A stretch of 10,683 bases of DNA from Candidatus Bathyarchaeota archaeon. GTDB taxonomy: Archaea; Thermoproteota; Bathyarchaeia; TCS64. The notes under the pieces were generated by a model. It was not told the DNA's origin. It ran no database searches and worked only from the letters and a program-made list of their open reading frames with translations. Shown piece after piece: positions 6,250 through 10,683 of this stretch (the first letter of the stretch is position 1; each line of letters opens with the position of its first letter). Location: assembly GCA_014730055.1 (NCBI GenBank), contig WJIV01000227.1, positions 1 to 10,683 of the forward strand, written 5' to 3'. Made by a program: the position numbers and the translations under genes.

Positions 6250-6582
6250 ATGGTTGATATTCCCTGGTATGGTGTAAGTGGTTTTATTCTCTTCACAATA
6301 GTTGTACTTGCCGTTTTCGCGTTGTGGCGGATGAATAAGGAGTTAAAGTCAGGGTTTCCTCTTCAGGATGAGCGGACAAGGATAATTACGGGCAGAGCAG
6401 CTACCTTTGCCTTTTACATTGGTTCATATTTCATGGTCGTGCTGATGCTTGTGAACATCATTTTCCTTGAGACCCGGGATGTACCTATTTTGGATACAGG
6501 TTATGCCTTGGTGGTCTCTTTACTTGTACAGAATTTGTCTTTCATGGGTTTACGTTACTACTTTGATACGAGAGAGGCTTGA
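6250..6582 (+). CDS. DUF2178-like membrane protein
   Basis: A 110-residue membrane protein with helices at about residues 7-26, 47-71 and 82-100. Between helix 1 and helix 2 is [21 protein letters not shown], the D-E-R-x-x-x-I-x-G-[RK]-A signature typical of DUF2178 proteins, and the end reads [16 protein letters not shown]. No activity is known for the family. The start is unambiguous: GGAGGGTGAT, a near-perfect archaeal ribosome site, lies across the end of the previous gene and four bases before ATG. The stop codon overlaps the TTG start of the regulator gene (TTGA). DUF2178 genes commonly sit beside small Xre regulators in archaea and some bacteria, so this protein probably acts with, or antagonises, the regulator from the membrane. 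Confidence 0.82.
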   Translation: MVDIPWYGVSGFILFTIVVLAVFALWRMNKELKSGFPLQDERTRIITGRAATFAFYIGSYFMVVLMLVNIIFLETRDVPILDTGYALVVSLLVQNLSFMGLRYYFDTREA

Positions 6583-6812
6583 GAGTGGGATTCAGGACGA
6601 GGATCAAGGAGTACAGGGCAAGGTATGATATGACCCAGGAGGAGCTTGCCTTGAAGGTGGGGGTTAGGAGGGAGACCATCAGCTTCCTGGAGAGGGGGGT
6701 ATACATGCCATCTCTGCAGCTAGCTTATGATGTAGCGCAGGTATTCAATACAACGATAGAAGATGTTTTTATCTTCCATGATGAGAAAACTGAGAAGAAA
6801 AACCAAAAATGA
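6579..6812 (+). CDS. Xre/Cro-family HTH regulator (YozG-like)
   Basis: A 77-residue DNA-binding protein that is essentially one Cro/C1-type helix-turn-helix: [19 protein letters not shown] (helices 1-2), [16 protein letters not shown] (recognition helix and signature RxTIxxLERG) and [21 protein letters not shown], followed by a short lysine-rich tail. Proteins of this compact type dimerise and bind palindromes, which fits the three dyads 530 bases upstream in front of the operon. TTG at 6579-6581 overlaps the DUF2178 stop by three bases, which suggests translational coupling; a GTG at 6585-6587 is the alternative and leaves the domain intact. Autoregulation is inferred from operon position and operator design. 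Confidence 0.88.
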   Translation: MRVGFRTRIKEYRARYDMTQEELALKVGVRRETISFLERGVYMPSLQLAYDVAQVFNTTIEDVFIFHDEKTEKKNQK

Positions 6813-6912
6813 ACAGGTGAGGAGAAGTATTACAATTATTCACTTTTTGATCAATTTTTCCCACAACTTTAATGTTAACTGATCATGATTAATATTATGA
6901 GAGAAAGTTCAA

Positions 6913-7389
6913 TTGAAGATAAAAACCTTAAAACCATTAGATGCTTTTCGAAGAATAATGCCTACAAACTATTTCCTTGCGCTTATGGCATTATCAATAA
7001 TCTCGCACTTTTTTATTCCCCTGGGTAAACTCCTTTACTACCCAGTAACATATGCCGGGTATCTTCTGCTCATAACCGGTATTACCCTTAACCTGTGGAC
7101 GGATAGGTTATTCAAGGAGAATGAGACCACGGTTAAGCCACATTTGGAACCCGCTGCCTTTATTACATCCGGGCCTTTCAGAGTTAGCAGGCACCCCATG
7201 TATCTGGGTATGGCTCTAGTTTTGCTTGGAGTCGCAGTTATCCACGGTACAATTATTTCTTTTCTTTATCCTGTAATATTCGTCATGCTTATGGAGGCGC
7301 TCTTTATTCCCGTAGAGGAGACCAATCTTACGAGGCTATTCGGGAAAGATTACCTAGACTATCAGAAGAAGGTAAGAAAATGGGCATAA
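6913..7389 (+). CDS. ICMT/PEMT-like membrane methyltransferase family protein
   Basis: A 158-residue integral membrane protein of the isoprenylcysteine carboxyl methyltransferase / phospholipid methyltransferase clan. Helices lie near residues 20-36, 44-62 and 97-135. The hallmark region FITSGPFRVSRHPMYLGM (residues 83-100), containing SGPFRxxRHPxY, and the end FIPVEETNLTRLFGKDYLDYQKKVRKW (E135/E136, R141, Y147) form the SAM-binding half of the fold. The methyl acceptor is unknown and may be a lipid or a prenylated group. Start is TTG at 6913, three codons after an in-frame TGA is excluded by the frame (TGA at 6898-6900); ATG at 6958 would cut off the first 15 residues but leaves the membrane domain. 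It stands alone, 100 bases after the Xre operon, with an AT-rich box (TTAATATTA, 6889-6897) upstream. Confidence 0.85.
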   Translation: MKIKTLKPLDAFRRIMPTNYFLALMALSIISHFFIPLGKLLYYPVTYAGYLLLITGITLNLWTDRLFKENETTVKPHLEPAAFITSGPFRVSRHPMYLGMALVLLGVAVIHGTIISFLYPVIFVMLMEALFIPVEETNLTRLFGKDYLDYQKKVRKWA

Positions 7390-7690
7390 CTTGCAGTCTG
7401 GTTAATCATATTTTTCATTATGTTCTACCGAATTGGTAATGGGTTATTTATCAAAATATCTGTTTTAATAACTTTAATTGCTAATCTTTATGATCTGGAG
7501 GATATATTCGATTGCTTTCATGTGATGTATTCTATTTTTCTATCTTAATCGAAATCAAGTTGAACTCACCTGTAAACATAACATCATTAATGCAAGTAAT
7601 CAGATTAACTGGGGCAAGTAATAGAAATATGTTTAATAATTCACTTTCTTAAGGTTACCAGATAATCCCACTGTTTGAAAGGTATAGTAG
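7390..7690. other. intergenic region with a spaced 9-bp direct repeat
   Basis: No gene is visible in these 301 AT-rich bases. GCAAGTAAT occurs twice, at 7592-7600 and 7614-7622, 22 bp start to start, about 70-100 bases before the ATG of the decayed gene. A TATA-like TTTAATAA follows at 7631-7638. Confidence 0.4.
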
Positions 7691-8533
7691 ATGAATATCG
7701 GATTCTTTGTCGAGTTTCCAAAGGAGGAGATCCCTAAACTATCCCTTCTTAATTTCCACGTCAAGGTATACTTGGCTGCAAACTCCCTGGAGGAATACAG
7801 GAGCCCAGAGAGATCTGAGAGAGAAGTAAACCCAGGCATAGAGACCGCGTACTGGCCACTGCTGGAGAAATCCACCTGAGTATCACCATTCTCGGACAAC
7901 AGGGAGCTCGACCGGCTTCACGGAGACCTAAGCCAGAATGAGGAGAAGCTTGAGGTACTCATAGACCTGGAGTTACCAAAATTCTGGCTGCGCTACATTA
8001 TACTTCATATAATCAGGGTGCTGGCGAACGCTCTGAAGTATCGTTTGAGGTTCAGGAGGAAAAGGATAAGAAGCTATTCAGGGAAAGGGTAAGATATAAC
8101 ATCGAGATCACAACCACATCGTACCCAGTAACCTCAAAATTCTATCTAAAAACTATCCTACCTTCAAGCTATTCGGGCTACTAGTGGTCCACTTCAACCC
8201 GAAAGCCTACAACCATAATGTTATATTGCTACTCAAGTATAAGAAAGGACCTTCTCAGAAAGACACTGAGGAACATAAGCAGGAAAAAGCACATTTAATA
8301 CTATCAGGTAGGACTGGGGTTACTTGAGTACGGTATCCTATCAAAAACAGGCTTCATACTAGAGACTACAGAGATTAGGAATATTGAAAAAATTTAGCCT
8401 GCTGACACCCCTTGAGTTGGACAAGGATCTGGCCCTCGTTATAGAGTACAGGATAAACCATGTAACAATATACAGCCTTGGAGGCCTGGATCAAGAATTT
8501 GTAAAAGTTCTCAGAAAGTACGTCTCCACGTAA
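7691..8533 (+). pseudogene. decayed gene of unrecognised family, multiple stops and frameshifts
   Basis: Coding-like sequence continues for about 840 bases but switches frame several times. Segment A (from ATG 7691) reads MNIGFFVEFPKEEIPKLSLL ... IETAYWPLLEKST, is stopped by TGA at 7877-7879 where TGG would restore Trp, and continues in frame as VSPFSDNRELDRLHGDLSQN and LEVLIDLELP. Segment B, another frame from about 8026, reads ERVRYNIEITTTSYPVTSKF. Segment C, a third frame from about 8166, reads KLFGLLVVHFNPKAYNHNVI, then AHLILS, LEYGILSKTGFIL and finally TPLELDKDLALVIEYRINHV followed by TIYSLGGLDQEFVKVLRKYV to TAA at 8531-8533. At least one nonsense change and three or more indels are needed. 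The alternation of strands and helices ending in VTIYSLGGL suggests a barrel-like enzyme fold, but I cannot name the family. Codon use and composition match neighbours, so it was a native gene. Confidence 0.7.
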
Positions 8534-8582
8534 TAACTTATAATACTTTCACAGCAAATCATTTCCAATTAAGATCATAATA

Positions 8583-8615
8583 CCCCTTTAAAGGGGGTAT
8601 AACTTGTAATACAAG
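8583..8615. repeat. two adjacent inverted repeats
   Basis: CCCCTTTAAAGGGG (8583-8596) is a perfect 14-bp palindrome, extended outward as ATACCCC/GGGGGTAT if one extra G bulges. Seven bases on, CTTGT (8603-8607) and ACAAG (8611-8615) form a second dyad around AAT. The pair lies 50 bases after the decayed gene and 260 before VapBC, and may be a terminator, operator or structured RNA. Confidence 0.5.
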
Positions 8616-8703
8616 AAATGAGGAGGGCATAAACTACCTCTGCGGTATTGTCTAATGAGAACGGTAGATGAACTTGCTATCTCCAAGCTTTTCCCAATCC
8701 TCC

Positions 8704-8717
8704 TTTTTTCCTTTTTT
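8704..8717 (+). terminator. T-tract, possible archaeal terminator
   Basis: Two T6 runs separated by CC on the + strand. Archaeal RNA polymerase can terminate at such oligo-T tracts without a hairpin. There is no intact gene immediately upstream, so its use is uncertain. Confidence 0.25.
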
Positions 8718-8835
8718 AGAATTAGTTCGAATAATAAGATCTCTAGTTTTTATTATTTTTTAAATAAATTAATTTCCAATGCATTGATTACTTTTTTTAT
8801 TTAAAAATAATATTTTTCTAGAAAATTAATGAATA

Positions 8836-8848
8836 AATATATAAATAC
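8836..8848 (+). promoter_or_regulatory. TATA box for vapBC
   Basis: AATATATAAATAC, the strongest TATA-like element in the window, is centred about 34 bases before the TTG start of the antitoxin gene, so initiation would fall about eight bases before it. Confidence 0.5.
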
Positions 8849-8876
8849 GTATTTTTATTAGGCTATTGGACAGAGA

Positions 8877-9134
8877 TTGTACTACGAATCTCGCGTAACA
8901 AGACAGGGTCAGACGACTATTCCTAAGGACCTGAGGGAGAAATACGGGCTCGAGGAAGGGGATGAGGTAACCTATCTTGATCTTGGAGATAGGATAGTTC
9001 TGCTACCCAAGCCAAGGGATCCCATTAAGGCACTCAAGAGGATCGCTGTTGATACGGATCAGAACATTCAAGACATTAAAAAAGAAGCTCTCGAAGCCGC
9101 GCTAAAGGAAGCTACTCAGGGAAGGGGTGAATAG
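8877..9134 (+). CDS. vapB: AbrB/MazE-type antitoxin (VapB)
   Basis: An 85-residue protein. Residues 1-45 form a swapped-hairpin AbrB domain: YESRVTRQGQTTIPKDLREK, then YGLEEGDEVTYLDLGDRIVLLP, where the G-Q-x-T-I-P-K-x-[LI]-R core is diagnostic. The C-terminal half (IKALKRIAVDT ... IKKEALEAALKE) is helical and charged, as expected for the part that wraps around and blocks the PIN toxin. The protein should bind its own promoter DNA. Start is TTG at 8877-8879; no ATG is available before the domain. The stop lies one base before the toxin ATG, and the toxin ribosome site is inside this gene, so the two are tightly coupled. Confidence 0.9.
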   Translation: MYYESRVTRQGQTTIPKDLREKYGLEEGDEVTYLDLGDRIVLLPKPRDPIKALKRIAVDTDQNIQDIKKEALEAALKEATQGRGE

Positions 9135-9135
9135 T

Positions 9136-9546
9136 ATGCTCATTGAATCTGATTTACTAATACCCCTGTTTAAGAAATCAGATAGATATAGACCACTCTC
9201 AGAAAAGATACTCACCGACATCCAGGATGATGTAATTAAAGGTGTATACAGCTCCACGGCAACGATTCAGGAGATAGTATTCTGGCTTTATAATCGAGGC
9301 CTTTACCGAGAGTCTATAGACGCAGTGAATGCCCTAAGCGTGCTAAAGAATATTGAGTGGGTTCCAGTTACGCCCAGGATATGCATAAATGCCACTATAC
9401 TCATAGAGCAGTACAAGCTAAGCCCATTTGATGCATACCATGCATCAACCGCTCTCTCCCGAGACTCGATCATACTCAGCACAGATCAAGCTTACGACAG
9501 GATAAACCAGATCACAAGGCTACATCCAGAGGAACTAGTAACTTAA
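9136..9546 (+). CDS. vapC: PIN-domain toxin (VapC)
   Basis: A 136-residue PIN-domain endoribonuclease. The four conserved acidic positions are visible: Asp6 (LIESDLLIPLF), Glu46 (TIQEIVFWL), Asp99 (LSPFDAYHAST) and Asp117 (ILSTDQAYDRI), which coordinate Mg2+ for RNA cleavage. Length is normal for VapC and no lesion is seen. ATG at 9136 is preferred to the GTG at 9127 because GGGGTGA lies five bases before it and the first acidic motif then sits at its usual place. It follows the AbrB-type antitoxin gene by one base, the standard antitoxin-toxin order. The RNA target cannot be told from sequence. The low-complexity-free, intact frame contrasts with the broken genes on either side. Confidence 0.9.
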   Translation: MLIESDLLIPLFKKSDRYRPLSEKILTDIQDDVIKGVYSSTATIQEIVFWLYNRGLYRESIDAVNALSVLKNIEWVPVTPRICINATILIEQYKLSPFDAYHASTALSRDSIILSTDQAYDRINQITRLHPEELVT

Positions 9547-9566
9547 TGGGAACTCAAATAGTAGAG

Positions 9567-9608
9567 ACATGATTTTGGGGTAGGGGCAGGAGATCCCCCC
9601 ACATGATT
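9567..9608. repeat. G/C-rich dyad flanked by 8-bp direct repeats
   Basis: ACATGATT at 9567-9574 and 9601-9608 flanks a 26-base segment in which TGGGG (9576-9580) can pair with CCCCA (9597-9601), or GGGG (9583-9586) with CCCC (9595-9598). It lies 20 bases after the VapC stop and may end that transcript, although no T-tract follows. Confidence 0.4.
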
Positions 9609-9713
9609 ACTTTATGGATTGGTAAAACTATTTTATTATATTCAAATACCAAATGTTTTCATTTACTTGAATTTATTTCTAGCTGAATATTAATGGTAAA
9701 TCCAGGAAAACAC

Positions 9714-9973
9714 ATGAATGGACTGGAGGGTTCTACTTGGGTTATTGTGGCTTTAGGTGATTCTACACCCACAGGATATGGCTTAGACTCTGGATTATCT
9801 TACGTCTACATTTATGCGAGTTAGCTGGAAAGGGATCATAATGTAATGTGGGTGTACGTAACTGGTCTACTAATAATATCCTTACAGTCTCTGACTGGGT
9901 TAATGAGGTGCAGAATAAGGAAGCCCTACGTAGGGACTTGCGGGAGGACTGCGACTTATATGTGATAATAACT
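9714..9973 (+). pseudogene. SGNH/GDSL hydrolase, N-terminal remnant
   Basis: From ATG 9714 the sequence reads TWVIVALGDSTPTGYGLDSG, which is SGNH block I with nucleophile Ser17 in GDS, then SYVYIYAS, a stop TAG at 9822-9824, and LERDHNV in the same frame. Homology then moves to another frame (from GTG 9848): VRNWSTNNILTVSDWVNEVQ and NKEALRRDLREDCDLYVIIT, which corresponds to the usual block II region and the strand before the G-x-N-D motif. At that point similarity stops: LFKAM replaces the expected G-x-N-D, and no C-terminal D-x-x-H follows. The gene therefore has a nonsense codon, a frameshift and a lost 3' half including catalytic residues. An intact member would be a cytosolic lipase/esterase-like hydrolase. 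Family assignment rests on the ordered match of two blocks. Confidence 0.68.
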
Positions 9974-10123
9974 TTATTTAAGGCGATGTTGCTGCTGGTC
10001 TTCGTATTCCTATTTATCCTCTTTTTGATGATTCCTAAGGATACTGAGGATGAATTTGAGGATGAGGATATGTTCCTCGAGGAGATGATACTTTTCCTCG
10101 ATGAGGAGGAAGAAGAGTACTAG
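9974..10123 (+). other. hydrophobic helix plus acidic tail fused in frame to the SGNH remnant
   Basis: After the SGNH homology ends, the frame stays open for about 49 codons: a strongly hydrophobic stretch (MLLLVFVFLFILFLMI) and then a run dominated by Asp and Glu ending EEEEEY before TAG at 10121-10123. It overlaps the 3' end of the reverse-strand nucleotidyltransferase gene by about 89 bases. No start codon with a ribosome site precedes it, and low-complexity composition makes coding doubtful. Confidence 0.35.
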
Positions 10124-10670
10124 ATAGAATGAGATCCTGGGTATATCTGTAATTAGGAAATTTTTCCAGTATCTTGAGGGTGTCTTCTTTCTCCGTCTTC
10201 ACCGTTAACTCGGATATTTCTATATGGGTGTTTCTTATAATAGACTTGATATCTTCCTCGTCTTTGTATGCTTTCCTCCGGTCCCTAGTGGCTTTTATCC
10301 TACTTAGTTTTGCGAGTATAAGATCTGTAGGTGTCTGGATGAATGTTGGCTCTCCCAGGATGGTGCTGGCTCTCCTGTCAAGTGAGTTCCTTACAAAAAT
10401 GCAGTCAACGCTATATGGACTCACCTTGTCCTCCAGTGTTATTATGTTGTACTCTGATTCTAGGGACTGCTTCAGTCTATGCTCACTGAAACTGAGTCCT
10501 GCTTCTCTTAGTGCTCCAGTTAAACGGTTTATGTCCTCTGGTCTTGTGTGGATTATTATGTCGATGTCAGTGGTGGTTCTTGGTCTTCCGTAGTAGCTTA
10601 CTGCCAGGGCGCCGGTGAACATGTACTCCTGCTGGGAGTTGTTTAGCTCCTTGATAAGTCGCTTCACCAA
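10035..10670 (-). CDS. MNT-type nucleotidyltransferase family protein (DUF6036/AbiEii-like)
   Basis: About 211 residues on the reverse strand. YMFTGALAVSYYGRPRTTTDIDIII holds the G-A/G-x-A helix start and the paired catalytic Asp35 and Asp37; YSVDCIFV supplies the third Asp89. IQTPTDLILAKLSRIKATRD followed by DEEDIKSII matches the K-L and D-x-x-D-I region of DUF6036-type proteins. Such proteins transfer nucleotides, or act as toxin/defence partners of small regulators, but the substrate is unknown. The proline-rich tail beyond about residue 172 (LLPPHRGKVSSPRG...) is antisense to an acidic stretch and looks unlike the family, so the native stop may have been lost or the 3' end rearranged. Starts available are TTG 10670 and GTG 10667 (AAGGA four bases before the GTG); the frame is open to the window edge, so the gene could begin beyond it. 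Confidence 0.75.
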   Translation of the reverse strand: MVKRLIKELNNSQQEYMFTGALAVSYYGRPRTTTDIDIIIHTRPEDINRLTGALREAGLSFSEHRLKQSLESEYNIITLEDKVSPYSVDCIFVRNSLDRRASTILGEPTFIQTPTDLILAKLSRIKATRDRRKAYKDEEDIKSIIRNTHIEISELTVKTEKEDTLKILEKFPNYRYTQDLILSSTLLPPHRGKVSSPRGTYPHPQIHPQYP

Positions 10671-10683
10671 TCCTTGGAAGGTA

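Larger units (their letters stand above)
8534..8876. other. intergenic region with two adjacent dyads and T-tracts
   Basis: No gene is seen in these 343 bases. It holds the two dyads at 8583-8615, two T6 tracts at 8704-8717, and a very AT-rich block that ends in the VapBC promoter. Short open stretches at 8615-8700 do not resemble a protein I know. Confidence 0.5.

Noticed and set aside
7633..7899. Reverse-strand open frame of about 88 codons
   Set aside because: Antisense to the first segment of the decayed gene, which reads as a better protein.
9739..9780. Potassium-channel selectivity filter, suggested by TPTGYG
   Set aside because: The full context WVIVALGDSTPTGYGL matches SGNH block I, and no pore helix or outer helix surrounds it.
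10174..10593. Hydrophobic + strand open frame of 139 codons
   Set aside because: Exact antisense of the nucleotidyltransferase core, which carries the catalytic Asp residues.
1..10683. tRNA, rRNA, CRISPR array or insertion sequence
   Set aside because: No cloverleaf with conserved arms, no regularly spaced long repeats, and no transposase-like frame was seen on either strand by eye.

Overview
The window looks archaeal. Several starts are preceded by the archaeal Shine-Dalgarno form GGTGA, and others fit leaderless transcription with an A/T-rich TATA-like box about 25-30 bases upstream. The protein families (an HTH regulator with a DUF1724-type C-terminal domain, DUF2178 plus a small Xre regulator, a CBS pair, VapBC) are common in archaea. 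Base composition is moderately AT-rich, intergenic DNA is very AT-rich, and non-ATG starts are frequent. I cannot name the species.

Layout. 1-398 (-): N-terminal part of an MFS exporter running off the left edge. 689-1159 (-): tandem CBS-domain protein. 1256-2727 (-): two-gene operon of a flavodoxin-like protein and an intact CPBP-family intramembrane protease, divergent from a winged-helix DUF1724-type regulator (2890-3687, +). 3915-4628 (+): a second CPBP protease gene interrupted by two in-frame TAA codons. 4873-5749 (+): an SMP-30/gluconolactonase-like gene split by one frameshift in a T run. 5972-6812 (+): a compact module of promoter, three phased operator-like dyads, small membrane protein, DUF2178 membrane protein and Xre-type regulator. 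6913-7389 (+): an ICMT-like membrane methyltransferase. 7691-8533 (+): a heavily decayed gene of a family I do not recognise. 8877-9546 (+): a VapBC toxin-antitoxin pair. 9714-9973 (+): the broken front half of an SGNH hydrolase, running into an unrelated membrane/acidic tail that overlaps antisense the 3' end of a MNT-type nucleotidyltransferase gene (10035-10670, -).

Two themes stand out. First, four of about fifteen loci are visibly broken, all on the + strand between 3.9 and 10.1 kb, interspersed with small accessory modules; this looks like a decaying accessory region, though the single-indel case could be a sequencing error. Second, the DUF2178/Xre operon carries an unusually neat operator array: three palindromes whose centres are exactly 21 bp apart, overlapping the predicted transcription start. 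This is the best candidate for a self-regulated membrane-sensor/repressor switch in the window. No rRNA, tRNA, CRISPR array or insertion sequence was seen.
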